64,000 bases of DNA from Linum tenue (Eukaryota > Streptophyta > Magnoliopsida > Malpighiales > Linaceae): positions 69,875,676-69,939,675 of the forward strand of contig CAMGYJ010000006.1 of NCBI GenBank assembly GCA_946122785.1. The letters run 5' to 3'. Positions 1 through 12,225 of the stretch are shown here, piece after piece. Made by a program: the position numbers and the translations under genes. The notes beneath the pieces were generated by a model. That model made no database searches. It saw only the letters and a program-made list of their open reading frames with translations, and had not been told where the DNA came from. The stretch's first letter is position 1. Each line of letters opens with the position of its first letter.

Positions 1-639
1 TCAAATAAAAAAATATCAATATAAAGATTTGAACTCGGTTCTCTTCAAACAAAGACAACGATCATAACCAATTACACTAAATGAATTTGTAATTTATAAT
101 TGAATACAAAACATACACAAAGTTAAACTCTGGAAAGTGAATGACTTTTACATCATGATCAACAAGTCCATTAAGTCTATCGTATGTATTTTTATGGTGC
201 TTAATACTTCAATTTTCATAGTAGAGTTTCATGTAATTTTATCACTTTTAAAATTTATGCGCTCTCCTTAATTTTCGCTTAGGTAAATTTGTAATTGCCT
301 AACATGGAAGAAACTATTTCTTTACTACGTGTTGTGTTATTATATTTTTCAATTTAAATTTAAATTTTATGCTTTTTTATCTTTGTTCTTATCTATTTCT
401 AACAATCTAACTTTCTCCGAAAGTCTCTCCATCGTGTAATAGTTTGGCCCTTTCACTTCCCAGTACAAGGGCGCATTTGAAACTTAATCTTCCGGTTTCT
501 CTTGGCATGACAGTTTTATTCTTGGGGATTTAAGCTGGGCAAGTAGAAGATTTCAAATCCGATATCAATACATGGTGAATAGAATGGAGTTTAATCAAGT
601 AGTTATGGAATTGAACTTTGAGTAGAAGAGTTGGAATTG

Positions 640-1200
640 AGTTTGAGAATGGAAGTGGTGGGGGAAAGAAATTGTGTTTGGATTTGGTAGCAGGTAAAGT
701 TCCACTGCAGCAGGTGAAGACAGAGAAGAGAGAGTTGGAGAGGGTAGTGAGCGAATTGATGAGGGTATTGAAAGATATGTAAGTGAAACTGGAGCAGTTA
801 AAGAGAGACAAATGAGAGATGATGAGGATAGTAATGAAAATGGAGAGGGTATTGAAGGGCATGGAAGTGGACTGAAGTATGTGAAGGCAAACAAGGGGGA
901 GATGAACATATTGATGAAATTGGAGATGAGTGTTGGTTTTAGCGAACTTATTACAACTTCCCCTGATGAAGATGAGTTGACAAAACACAAGAATAAGATT
1001 GAGAAGTTGAAGAGCGAGTTGACAAGAACCCCAATTGAAAGGAAATTGAGGGCTAGTGAGAGAAGGTCTATCAAAGTAGCAGAAATGGAGTTGTAGAAGT
1101 AGAATTAAAAAGTGAATGTTTGGTTGAAACATATGTCTCTTGAGATTGAAGATAGAGTGGATAAAAATTTGGTCGTTCAACGAAGAGTGGTGGCTATTGA
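640..1200 (+). pseudogene. Degenerate coiled-coil coding remnant
   Basis: The + strand reads as charged, heptad-like coiled-coil sequence in pieces: ELERVVSELMRVLKDM ends in a stop, then a 94-codon open stretch at 812-1096 contains HKNKIEKLKSELTR and ends in another stop. Further coiled-coil-like codons follow out of frame. The purine-rich strand makes the opposite strand look open, but that translation is low-complexity. I do not recognise the family. It could be a decayed gene or chance GA-rich DNA. Confidence 0.25.
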
Positions 1201-3621
1201 CTCTTTAGGTTTATGGTTTTTGCAGCTACCAGTACCACAACCTATTTCTATCTTAAAACGAGGAATCATTGATTGATTCACTGAAAGTAGCTCGATTCTT
1301 TATTCAACTTACTGAAACTGATAGATAATGAGTGTCTAATTTTGTGCCTTATGACTTTGATAAAGGCTATCGGTATATTGGAGGTAAACCTAATTTTGTC
1401 GTTTGCTCTCAAGTTTTGATGGTTCCCTCTTAGCTTAGTTTTTAGTACATAGTTGACTTGAACCAATAACTCTCCATTTTTTTTATTAATGGCATATTGT
1501 TCCTAAAAGGTGAGTATCGAACCCTTTATGTAGGATTGTGAGGTTTCAAATTCAGTTTCAAACTATATATGGGTCGTGTGGTAATTCCTATGAGCTTTTA
1601 TATTCTATCTTTCTTGACAATCAACTAATCAATATAATATTATTATTATTATGAAAACGAAACCAATGATACATATCTATATTTTATATTCTTAAATGAC
1701 TATGGTATTTTTTCGAGTGTTCGACCTATATATGTTTTCTTTATGTATCATCACAATCGAAGAATTGTCAAAAAAATTAAACAGGTTGATAGACTTAAAA
1801 CGTAACATAAAAATATAAATAATCAAATATGAACATTCCGGCCAACGAAATGAGATATAAGCTAGTTGTTAAAAAATTATCTTCCTTAATTGGTTTCTGA
1901 TTGGCTTTGAAACAAGTACGTACTTTAAACATACATCTTTGGTCTCACATGCGGCGGTTTTTATCTTTTCTTAACAAACCTTTTGTTTTTTCGTCGTGAC
2001 TTGTGGGAACTAGGGTTGTCTGGTGGGAAAATGACAACCAAATTACCAGCCTAGCTTAGCTAACTACCCTCGAATAGCTAACTCCAAGAATAATACGCCA
2101 ATGCAACCAAAATCCATTGGTTTTCATGTGCCATGTTAGGAGGAAGAAACCCAATTCTCATTTGTTAGCTTTTGATGTTGCAAGTAAAATGCTTAAAGCT
2201 TACATCAGGTTCGGATGAGGTGCATGTTCTTGTTATGGTCTCACAAGGAAGTTTGGATACTAAATTAAAATAGTGTTACTTCTAAAAATTCATATCAGTG
2301 AATTAAACTAGTGTGAATAACTTCTCAAAAATTCATATCAGTGAATTAGTAGTTATGTAGTCCAATTCCAGATGATTATGCGGCAATGGAAAGATCGCTA
2401 CAACGGAAAATTTTAGAAAGTGTGGCTTCCAATTTCCACATAAATGCTATCGACGATATGTTGATTCATTGCAGTTTCACTCGATAAATTTGACACATGT
2501 TCCTCTCATTTATCTCTTTGTCTAGTCTTTTTTTGGGTAGGCTCAGCAAGTGGGTTTTAATTTTTTTGTTGCTTCATGTTTTGATAGAAAGGCGAGGTGG
2601 GTAACCTCCCTTCCAGTTTTCTTACTCTTTTTCTATGTTAATCAAAATGCATATCAATTCATTAAAAATAAGCAACCAATTCATATCGTAAACCAGTGAC
2701 ATAGCTACGTGTAATTCCGGGTTGGTCGCATGCAGTTTCCCCTAAACATTTTATTTTGGTTCATCAATTATGGATTATATAATTAGCATACACTAAAAAG
2801 CGCTAGAATGATAGGCTATCAAATAGTTTTTTAACTATTTATTTCTAACTTAAATGTCATTTAACTAATTGATTGGTCATTTCCAAGAAACTCAGCGCAC
2901 TCAAGGGTGAACGTACGGCCAGTCGGCCACTCCTCTGCTGCCACAACCAGCTGATTAATCAAATGCAAGTAGTAGTGAAAACCTAGCAAAGGACCAAAAT
3001 ATTGACTTATGGCAACGGCACAATTATGAAGGTAGTTAATTAAATGACCATTCTTGGTTTCTTCCTAATTAATTTCTTTATTACGATACTATATATTTTG
3101 ATTGTGTGGTAGTGGTGGCCCGGTAGGTGGGTCGTTGATGAAGTCAGTGTTCTTAATAGTTGCTTAACCCTCTACATATGCTATAGCTCTTTAATAATTA
3201 ATTATAGATCTCTTGCTAATCATTCATCTTAGCTTAATAACTTTTTTCAAACATATACAAGATTTCGATCATATGATTGAAAATGATTGGTGATATGCTT
3301 TCGTAATCTTGTTACAGGAAATTGGATATCTCTATTGGATGTTGATGGTTTATACTACTAGCTACTTCAACATATTTGGTGTGGACCAATAAATTGATCA
3401 CATTTTATATTGGTCTATTATTAACCAACAGATTGGAGCATTGTGACATAACGATCGAGTTTTCGAGCTCTTACGGGTGGATGTTTTGTTACTCATTGTC
3501 CTCTATGTTTGGTTAGCTTGTCTGGTTAAGGGAATTTGGATTGAGATCGAGCAACCCTTTACAGATAGAGATCGATATTATATAGAAGGTGTACAAAACT
3601 AGACATATAGTAAGTAGGCGG
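1201..3621. other. AT-rich intergenic DNA
   Basis: No supported gene was seen on either strand. Open frames are short and AT-rich, with no recognisable motif. A short tandem duplication in this stretch is listed separately. Confidence 0.5.
2263..2348. repeat. 43-bp imperfect tandem duplication
   Basis: The block ending in ATTCATATCAGTGAATTA occurs at 2288 and again at 2331. The preceding bases (acttctaaaaa and acttctcaaaa) also match, giving a period of 43 bp and about two copies. Confidence 0.75.
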
Positions 3622-4256
3622 CACTACGGGAAATAGGGCATCTTGCAACCCTCATAATATATTGGGTAAAGTCTTAAAAGAGTTACAATAATCTAGCACA
3701 ACACTTTTATTAGGGTTGCTTATAGTGAGGTTGCAAAAGGAATAGATAATTGATTCATTTTTTATTTTTGTAAACTAAAACAAAAAGGGTTGCATATCCT
3801 TACTTATTATCTGGAACACCAATAAATAGTGTTATCATTGTATATCTAAAACAACAATTTTAAATAATGTTGCAATCTGAGTGTCGCAAGATGGTCTTTT
3901 TTTCCATAATGTGGTTACTTCTGGGAGATCCGAAATTAAAGAGCGGATGGATTCGGATTTTTATAAAACAGTGCAAAAAATTTAATATGTCTCGTCCCGT
4001 AGCAAGTTGAGTATTTTGTTTTGGGGTGGGTGTCGGTGCAAGTCGCCCGATAAAAAGGATTGCACATTCTTACCTATAATGCACCATCCTTTTCGACAAT
4101 CTTTTTTATCTTAGTTATGAAATTTTTTTCCTCGATTCCGTTTGCAACCTCCACTTTAAGCAACCCTGGTAAAAGTGTTGCGAATGAATGTTGCAACTCT
4201 TTTAAGACTTTATGCAACAAATTTTTGAGTTGTAAGAGACCATTTTTCTCGGAGTG
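3622..4256. mobile_element. CACTA-type (EnSpm-like) non-autonomous element(s), decayed
   Basis: The left end reads CACTACGGGAAATAGGGCA. A reverse-oriented end at about 3885-3911 (complement CATTATGGAAAAAAAGACCA) and another at 4231-4256 (complement CACTCCGAGAAAAATGGTC) have the CACTA-family terminal form. Subterminal TTGCAAC/GTTGCA words recur through the block (for example 3643, 3716, 3871, 4191), as expected for CACTA subterminal repeats. Two right ends after one left end suggest nested or tandem copies. No transposase coding was seen, and no clean 3-bp target duplication. Confidence 0.55.
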
Positions 4257-6828
4257 GCAGTGTTCATTATTGCATATAATATTACAAAATTTAATTTGAA
4301 GGAGATAAACTCCAAAAAAAAAATCAACACTTTTTTAGTGGAATTTGACGTGACAACTAAGGTGATCAAGTGTCTAAAATTTTACTACATTATGAAAATT
4401 ATAGCTATATTGTATTTTTCAAAGGTTTGTTAATATCTGTCAAAGTTGTTTGGTTAATATTCTATCGAAATTAAAAAGTTCGGCCAATAAATTTTATTTA
4501 CCCGAAAAAGTTATAATACGTTTTCCAGTAAAATCTAACATGACAAGTGGAGTTTGAATTTTTGCAGTGGAACTGGAATCATGTGGGCATTACAAATTTA
4601 AAAGTCATTAAAATGATAATAACCCATCTAAATTAAGTGTTAGTTCTAATCAAACTTGTGGCGAGTGCACTTTACTAGAAGAGTACAAAGACATTTGCAG
4701 CCGCGCTATCGAGATCTTGAGAAAGATGGCCAGGATTTGCTCTGGCAACCCGCACCCAGCTTTGCCGTGGATCGACCCGTAATAATTGTGGCGCCCTAAT
4801 AATCAAAACCAAAACAAATAATTTCCATCAAACCCATTACCTGACCTGACCTGACCCAAAATCAATATGTATGATCAGTTCGTTGTACCTAGGCTAGCTA
4901 CAGAAACTTCAGCCTCCATACATAAATCATTTATTCGCCACAGTGCCCCAATTGGCCGCCGAAGAAAGGAAAATAATTACGACGAGAAAATCAAGTTGGC
5001 ATCTAGAGAGAAAGATCTTCTGATCATCAAATTAATGCCCATTTTGATCTTCCAAAACATGCTACAGATAAATTTTTTTTAAAAAAAAACACACTATTGT
5101 GCTCAAGGGGAAGACAGAGAAATAGGATGTCAGGCGGAAGAGAGTGGGTCAAACGTCGAGAAAACCAAACCAAGATTCGAAAACCACTTTTAATATATAT
5201 ATGTTGATATTAATTGCTTGATCATAATATTATTATTATAAAATAAAAACATCAAACGAACGTAATGTCGTTTTCCAGCACATGCATGATGCCCCTAGAG
5301 CAAGGGTGGTTGCTGTTCTCCTTGTTGTTTTGTTATTGTATTGAAATACACCTTAATTAGTATTGGAGCTAATATTCCCGTTCTAAGTATTTTTTTTTAT
5401 GTAATTAGCGTATATGTTGACTAAAATATTATAGTCAAATTGGATTTTTCCTTGTATTTCATGGTATTGGAAATATGTTACTCCTTGTCAAAAAAAATGG
5501 AGCTCGATGTTTAATTTGTTGCCTTCGACTTACAGACGTGACCAATGAATCAAGACTTATAAAAAAAAATTATTCATGTATAAAATAGAGAAATCGGGAA
5601 TAAAAGAAAAGTATATAACTCGAGTACCTTTATTCACTTATTAGGGTAGCTCGACCAACTTAAGTAAGCCACTTTAACTTAGGGGTTGTTTGGATGAGGA
5701 ATTGTAACGGATCAATTTGACACAATTGTCTCGTTTTGAGACAATTGTATCAAATTGTCTCGTTTGCCAGCAAAAAATTTGGATGGATCAATCTGCCTGA
5801 TGTATTTTGAATTGATCCGTTTTGAGTCAATTTCAATTACCTGGGGTGGGGGCAGATAATTCGAATTGCCTCGCTGGAAAATCTTTCGGACATCAACCCT
5901 TTAACTTCGTGCGTGAGCATAGTACCACTTGAGAATCAGATTCCGATCGCATTAGGTTAATTAGATTGATGGCTTCGCAGCTCACCAATCTCCAACATTG
6001 TGGGATCAAAACGAAATTTTCCGATTGATTAGTATTCGATAAGAAACATTTTACTGTAGGGAATATAACGCGACATAATTAATTATAAACCATACGTTAG
6101 TCCCCTTGAGTTTTAATAAATAATTTAACAATTAGTTCAATTCAATTGAATCCATTTAAAATAAGGGGAAACCACCGATCGAGCTGTTTGAAGGAGGAAA
6201 ATGTTGAAACCAACGGTCTCCCATTTTCATATATATACCATGAAGAAGAAGGCAAAGAAGAGGAATTAACTATTCATTTTTAGGGTTTAATTTTAATTAA
6301 TCTATTCCGGCTCTTTATGTTTGTTGCGGTTAATTTATTCGGTAAGGAGATAAAGAGGCCAATTATGTTTGAGCAATCAATTAATTAATAAGATAGATAG
6401 CGGAGTATAGGGGAACTTTTGTCATAATCTTTTGCCCGTTTTGTAGGGAGGGAGGATTATATTAATTAATCCTCCTAACATGATGGCAGTTGGGGATGGT
6501 TAGCTCGAATTCATTCACCAACCTGGAATCATAGAGATATTATGAACCAAAATGGAAGTTGGCAACCATGTATTTTCTCATACTATAAAAAGTTTATTAC
6601 TACTTTGAAATATTTAAGCAATTACAACTTATCGGTGAAGCAAGAGCGTAAAATAGCACACGGTGGAGCACCTATGATGGTTGAAGTTATGATCAGAGAT
6701 CGTAGCAAAGGATAATGTACTTGTAGCCGTCTCATATTGTACAAACAATTGTCATTCTATCTATCATGTTAGTTACAGATTAAACTCGTTTTGCACTATT
6801 GAGTTCTCTACATATGTGTAAGGCCTAA
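4257..6828. other. Intergenic DNA
   Basis: No supported gene. The words GGGGTTGTTTGGATGAGG at about 5684 resemble the terminal repeat of the Harbinger-type elements further right, but no matching right end was found, so this is at most a truncated end. Confidence 0.4.
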
Positions 6829-6960
6829 GAGAGGCGAGTTGGACAGAGGTTCACAAACTCGAAAAACAATTCCTCGTTGTCTGGATGGATTCTCCTCCTA
6901 CGAGAGGCAAGTCCATAGAGCTTAACAAACACGGGAAAAACATATTCTTGTTGTTGTTAG
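6829..6960. repeat. 73-bp diverged tandem duplication
   Basis: GAGAGGCGAGTTGGACAGAG at 6829 is followed 73 bp later by GAGAGGCAAGTCCATAGAG, and matching continues with ACAAACTCGAAAAACA against ACAAACACGGGAAAAACA and a shared TTCTTGTTG-like end. It may be the U5 part of an old LTR, but that is inference. Confidence 0.6.
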
Positions 6961-7642
6961 AACCGGTCTTCCTCGATCCTTGTATTTTTTAGTGTTTCTA
7001 ATTGTGTTGCATCATTTTATTTCTGAGGCCAATGACATGTTAAATATCAGTTGGACCCACTTAAAATGGGGCAATATTGATTGAAAGGAACCCCATACCT
7101 TATGATGATGCTGAAAATTTGATGATTCACAACTTCCATTTACATCCGTAGGATTTTGTATGCACAATACAATATATACACACATAGATATGTTTATTGT
7201 GATTCATATTATTTGCGGTTGCTACAATATATATTTTATTAGTATTTTGTGCAGCCCGTAACTGATAATAATTAATAGTTTTTTGTGGGAGAAATAGCCC
7301 ATAACATGAAAATGGCCAATCATAAGTACAATGAGGGGTGCAAATGGAATGTACTTTCTTTTCTTCTTCAACCCTCCAAAACCGAATCCTTCCTACCCAT
7401 CCATCCCACAATAAATTCACTAACCGACGCTTCCATATGCCATCCCGCCACAACTTCCTAAGCAAGAAAATACCATTGGCAAAACTTGGTCAACAACTAA
7501 ATAATCGAAGTGCCGAACAACTCATTTTATAAAAGTTTTCTATTCGAATTCAACGATCTTTTTTCAAAACGTCGTCATAAATATCTAAAGTTGATGTCGC
7601 ACAAAAAATTTGAAGGTCACCACTTGAACCAATGTTGCCAAG
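6961..7642. other. Intergenic DNA
   Basis: The only longer open frames (minus strand 7127-7465 and plus strand 7338-7532) overlap each other and show no recognisable domain. Nothing supported. Confidence 0.4.
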
Positions 7643-7835
7643 CAGTGGTGGAGTGGAGCCAGAAATTATAACGACGGGGTTGACTTGATTATGGTAATTG
7701 GGAGAGGACGCCTAAAGTATTCCCAATATTCTGATTTTTGAATTTATACAAAATTTACATCTAATGTTACTGATATTTTAAAGTTTAAAAAGGGGGGCTA
7801 AAGCCCCGCCTAGTTTCAACCTAACTCCACCACTG
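7643..7835. mobile_element. Small hAT-type MITE
   Basis: The left end CAGTGGTGGAG and the right end CTCCACCACTG are perfect 11-bp inverted repeats. They are flanked by TTGCCAAG (7635-7642) and TTGCCAAC (7836-7843), an 8-bp target duplication with one mismatch. The 8-bp duplication and the CAGTGG(T/C)GGA terminus point to the hAT superfamily. At 193 bp it has no coding capacity. Confidence 0.8.
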
Positions 7836-7843
7836 TTGCCAAC

Positions 7844-9064
7844 GCGTACATCCTCCATGCATGTCAACTATTCGAGTAATCACGGTTCATCTTTACGGCA
7901 TTGTTTTGTTCAATAAACAAGTAGAAAGATTTAACTCGAGCATATTCTAACCTTCAAAAAAGCATCCAACTTCTCTTGACGACTAGGCTCTCTCGATTCA
8001 TAGAAACTAGGAGAGGGGATGTCGAAATTGAAACCAGTACTTGTCTGGCATTCTATTTGTTTACATCCATTAGTTCGTAAGGGATTCAATGCTATCTTCA
8101 TTATACCAAAAAGCAAGGTCTCAGCCATTAAATTCAACAATGGAGTAATGTTGTTTATTTTATTCAACAATCTGTTACTCGTTTTCTCTATGATAACTCC
8201 AGGGACAGATTTATCGAAGAAACCCCATTAATAACTAACAATATTGATTGGTGTGACATTATGAGATCTTTTGTAGTCTCTACCAATATAATTTTCCATG
8301 TATTAATGAACCGGCGATATGTTTTTGTAAGCATCAAATGATTAGCTGGTGCGTTTACACATAACAGTAGCTAACTACCATCATTTCAGTCCATTTGAAT
8401 GCTCGTTTCTAACATCCCAACTAATTAGATACAGGAAATCCTAAGCTCTTTTGAGAAAGAGAGACACAATGGGTTATTGACATGTGTCCCTCCTCCATCA
8501 GCCAATCTAGCTGTTGGAATTTTACAGACTGTCGCTATCTAAAATTCTAGATGGAGAATCACCAAAGCTGCTGCTGATGTTGCAGCCTTTTTCAGTTTAT
8601 CTTCTCCCCCCACCGTCCCATCTGGTTCCCATTTATCAATCATCACACAAAAACCACCATATCTACCTTCCTCTGTCGATGCTCGTCCGTCAGTCGGATG
8701 ATCAGTGCACTAACCCGGCCGTGTATAACAGAAATCAGAAATGTCGGTGATCATCCTGACAGCTGCGCGAATACAGGTCCTTGATAGCGGACCAGTATGC
8801 TTCAGTTACAGAGGAAAGGGGGCCTCTATCCTCTAGCCATACCCTTCAAAGAAACGTATACAAAAAAACTGGTTACTAGTTCTTCTGGAAGTTTAAGTGA
8901 AGATACCAATCAATGTGGACAAGGAAGATAGGAAGAACACTTGGATTAATTCACTGGGGTTGCTGTTTCAGACCCTAAGAATATAAGGGTAAATATTACA
9001 AAATCCACATCACCAATAACAAGCTTAACTACAACATTTCGTTGATCCCACTTTAGATGAGTTG
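7844..9064. other. Intergenic DNA downstream of the RPA43-like gene
   Basis: Short open frames at 7931-8170 (-), 8019-8231 (+) and 8514-8750 (+) show no recognisable motif. The 3' UTR of the minus-strand gene ending at 9065 presumably enters the right end of this stretch. No clear polyadenylation signal was assigned. Confidence 0.4.
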
Positions 9065-11482
9065 TCAGCTTCTTCGCGACTTCTTGATTTCTCGATCATA
9101 ATGGTTCTGTGAAGGATCATAATGGTTCTGTGAAGGATCATAATGGTTGCCGTGCTCTGTTATCTGGGCGACTTCATATTTCTCTTTGCTTCTCCTTTTC
9201 TTGGGAGTGCTACACAAATTAAATTTTAAGGAAATGGGATGAGAGACTAGATAGACTGATTAAGCAGTGGTGAGGAAAAGGGGTTCCAGTGTCGCCGGCA
9301 GATTTTGGAAAGAAAACCTGTTAATTGTAACGCTTTCTGTGTTCGTATGCTCTGAAAATTTCTCCAATATCTTGACGCTTCCAGTGTTCGCAGGCATCAA
9401 TGATCCGTAGATGTGGAGCGTCTCTTCATTCATACTGCGAAAAATGACAAACGCGAATTTAACTTTCATACTCACTACTTAATTATCTAAGCATAAATAT
9501 CCAAATATGTAGTATGAAAGTGAAAACAATGGATGAACAAAGATGACAGGGTTCAGGTTGCTGAACTACTGATTGGAAATTATATAAACTATGACATTTA
9601 TGCAATCTACAGAAAATCAATGATCAAATGCTAAATCTTCTTCTTTGAATTTCTGCATTGATGGTTATGCTTCATTCTACGATTTCATAATCTCGGAAGG
9701 GATTGCTAGGTACTAGAATTACAGAATACTTAATATCAGCAGACCTTTTGGAGTAGAACTACTTAATTACTATCAAATCTTGAAGAAGAATAAGAGAAGA
9801 AAATGTTACCTCTTGACAACAAAGCGGATCATAGTTCCGGCCTTAATCAGATGGCGCCTGTTAGATCTGTTGACATACAAGCCCTGGCCGTGTTTCTACA
9901 TCAAGAGAAACCACCATTCCCAAGTAAGTTTGACATCAACAGCATCAACATCTCTATCGCAACAAAAATAAAGAAAGGCACGGTACACAACCCTCAATAA
10001 TGACAACTGGTAAGCATACCGTCTTGTATTTGAACTCGTTGCGGATAGCTTCATCCGTTATTATAGCCGACGAGAATCCAAGAACAATGACATGAATAGA
10101 CTCTTCAGTCACTTTCACCACCTTCCCTTCTGTAGTGTTCAGAACAAAACATTTGCTCCAAATTACTTAAAACCAATCGTCTGATCCGGAAAGAGGAACA
10201 ATGTCTATCAATGGGGAAGGGTACCTAAGAGCATGTCTGGCTTAGGGGAAAAGACTAGCAATTTAGCTTCTAGTCTCACAGCAATGAACGGATGAACACC
10301 GGGAAGAATCCGCCCCTTGTTCTCCGGAGCATGAACATTATAAGCTAATAAAACACCGTCGAATGCATCATCGTACCTGCAATATCCACACCAGGAAATG
10401 GATATTCTTAATGAACACTGGAACTTCCCGCAATGAGCCCGCAAATTAAGCTACCTCACAGGTCGCAAAAAAGCTCTACACACAGCCGCCCTGTAACTTA
10501 TCACTCCATAATCATGGAGTGTGGAAGTTGTACATGTCTACTATTAAAACCAAAGCAAGGTTAACCCAATTGAAGCAGAAACTAGCTGAGCAAAACCATG
10601 ATTCAAGAAACCCCCCACAAGTTCCCTACAGCGGCGGATCCAGAACACAGAGAAGCACTGGGCCGAATTTCATTAGAAAATTACAACCATAAAAAAAATA
10701 ATGATTATAGTTTCTTTGCAATTTAAATTGTACCCGATAGTATTTTAATTAAGAGAATGCATTAATAATGGAGTCTACAGAGCAATCGGCGAGAAATTCA
10801 TCGCTCATTTGTTGAGCAAATCAGTTGTCGCATGTTTCATTGTTGAAAAGGTTCTCCTCGTAGTAGCTGTTGAAACGAGCAGCATCAACACTAGACAAAT
10901 CAATCGACTAATCAATTTGCATTGTGTGTCTATCCATGCATCCACCAACTGCTCTAGTAAATTTTAAAGGGAACAAACCTCATATTTCTCTTAGTATTTT
11001 TCATTTTAAACTTTTAGAATTTTACGTTTCGTGGTTTTTTTTAGACGCATAATCTTTAGGGCTGAAATTTCTAGGCTAAATTTAGAGTAGTGATTTGAAT
11101 ATGTTCATCTGAATCATATTTCTAGTTATACCCAATCTTATTATAAAATAACACTGGAACAAATGCCTAAAATCGAAAAATTCATAACGACTATACTAAC
11201 TACGGATCCAGAAGAGGGCTGGGCCGGGGCCTAGGGTGGCCACCCCCTAGATCCGCCACTGGTTCCCTAGCTTCGAACCACTGGGCACCAAGTTGCGCAA
11301 GTCTACAAATGGAACTAGTACACGGGAAATTGAGAGAAGAAAACCGAGCAGAATAGGAGTAAAGACACGAACTTGAAGAGCAAGGCGCTGAGCTCGCGGA
11401 AGATAGCTGAAGAGAGATTCTTGCTCTGCGAAGGGTCGACGTAGACTTTCAAATTGGCTTGGACCACGCTTAATCCTTCCAT
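9065..11482 (-). CDS. DNA-directed RNA polymerase I subunit RPA43-like
   Basis: Six exons, read right to left: 11373-11482, 10225-10376, 10020-10129, 9810-9895, 9318-9434 and 9065-9209. All have GT-AG borders and matching phases, giving 239 residues. The N-terminus (MEGLSVVQANLKVYV, then AIFRELSALLF, YDDAFDGVLLAYNV) is the RPB7-N/SHS2-like domain. GKVVKVTEESIHVIVLGFSS and AGTMIRFVV with HIYGSLMPANTGSVK form the OB/S1-like domain. The tail is basic (TPKKRRSKEKYE) and carries a short repeat. This matches the plant RPA43 family (At1g75670-like) in length and order. In Pol I, RPA43 with RPA14 forms the stalk and contacts the initiation factor Rrn3/TIF-IA in the nucleolus (family knowledge). Intron 1 contains a hAT element. 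If the exon-5 donor at 9317 were not used, the frame would run to a stop at 9260. The spliced version is preferred because exon 6 gives the expected lysine/arginine-rich tail. Confidence 0.88.
9094..9148 (-). repeat. 21-bp in-frame tandem repeat in the RPA43-like last exon
   Basis: The 21-bp unit GATCATAATGGTTCTGTGAAG (plus strand) occurs twice perfectly and a third time partly. On the coding strand it gives NHYDPSQ-NHYDPSQ-NHYD just before the C-terminal basic residues. The period is a multiple of three, so the frame is kept. Confidence 0.9.
10629..11261 (-). mobile_element. Non-autonomous hAT element with transposase C-terminal remnant
   Basis: Ends are CAGCGGCGGATCCAG and CTAGATCCGCCACTG (inverted repeats with few mismatches), flanked by a perfect 8-bp duplication GTTCCCTA (10621-10628 and 11262-11269). 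On the minus strand at about 10770-10890 broken frames read VSTATTRRTFSTMKHATTD and, in another frame, MSDEFLADC, which are hATC dimerisation-domain motifs. The 633-bp element is thus an internally deleted, decayed copy. It lies inside intron 1 of the RPA43-like gene. Confidence 0.88.
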
Positions 11483-11820
11483 TCCCGAGCACTCAGGGCG
11501 AGTTTCAACAACTTCAATTCTGCGGGGGATTTTTTTTTTTTTTTCCTTTTCCGCGGCTATTCCGGATTCGGGAAGCGTCGTAGGGTTTTCCCCTGCGGCC
11601 CTAAACCCCTAAAGCAGCCAGGTTTCGAGCAGAATAGCAGCCATTGTCGACGAAACAGAAACTGTCTGGTGGGAAGCTCTTTACAGAGATGGTTAGCTTA
11701 ACAGTGGACTCATTCTCAAAAAGGCCTTACAAGTTGTCCATTAGAAAGGCCCAGTTTAGGTTCATATTTGGGCTACCAGTATTTTATTGTATTTTGATAT
11801 CATTGGGCCTGTACAAGTCC
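11483..11820 (-). promoter_or_regulatory. RPA43-like upstream region with telo-box and site II motifs
   Basis: TAGGGTTTT at 11581-11589 is a telo-box on the coding strand (AAAACCCTA). TGGGCC/TGGGCT (site II) words lie at 11748-11753 (reverse), 11769-11774 and 11804-11809. This pairing is typical of plant promoters for ribosome biogenesis and translation genes (established association). Use here is inferred. Confidence 0.5.
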
Positions 11821-12225
11821 AGGTCTTCCGTAGCCAATCGCCATCATGTTCAAAACATATTATGTGTTCCTTTCATGGAATCGAGAGAGTTTGCTATAAT
11901 ATTTCATTTTATCGAATTTTGACTAAATAATTCGATTAATAAAAGTGAGAGATTTCTATAGTAGAGATTTAAAAAACTTGTAATTTTGAGTTTTTTTTTT
12001 TAAATAACTTAATCTCACTGCCATTAATCTATTTAGTAACCTTCCTATACTAATAATTACATAAAATAAACCTTGATTTGATTGCACGTACCAGAGGTTA
12101 CTTTTTTTTTAATAATGTACCAAAGGTTACGTTGTGAGATTTTTGTTCACTTCATCACCAATAAAAATGTTCCTTACATGTGAAGCTAAGCTACACAGTT
12201 TTAATTAACTCGATTGTTAAAATTA
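11821..12225. other. Intergenic DNA
   Basis: AT-rich. No supported coding sequence; the 92-codon open frame at 11644-11922 shows no domain. Confidence 0.4.

Noticed and set aside
530..1180. 216-codon frame on the minus strand
   Set aside because: Low-complexity Ser/Leu/Pro translation, the mirror of a purine-rich coiled-coil-like plus strand.
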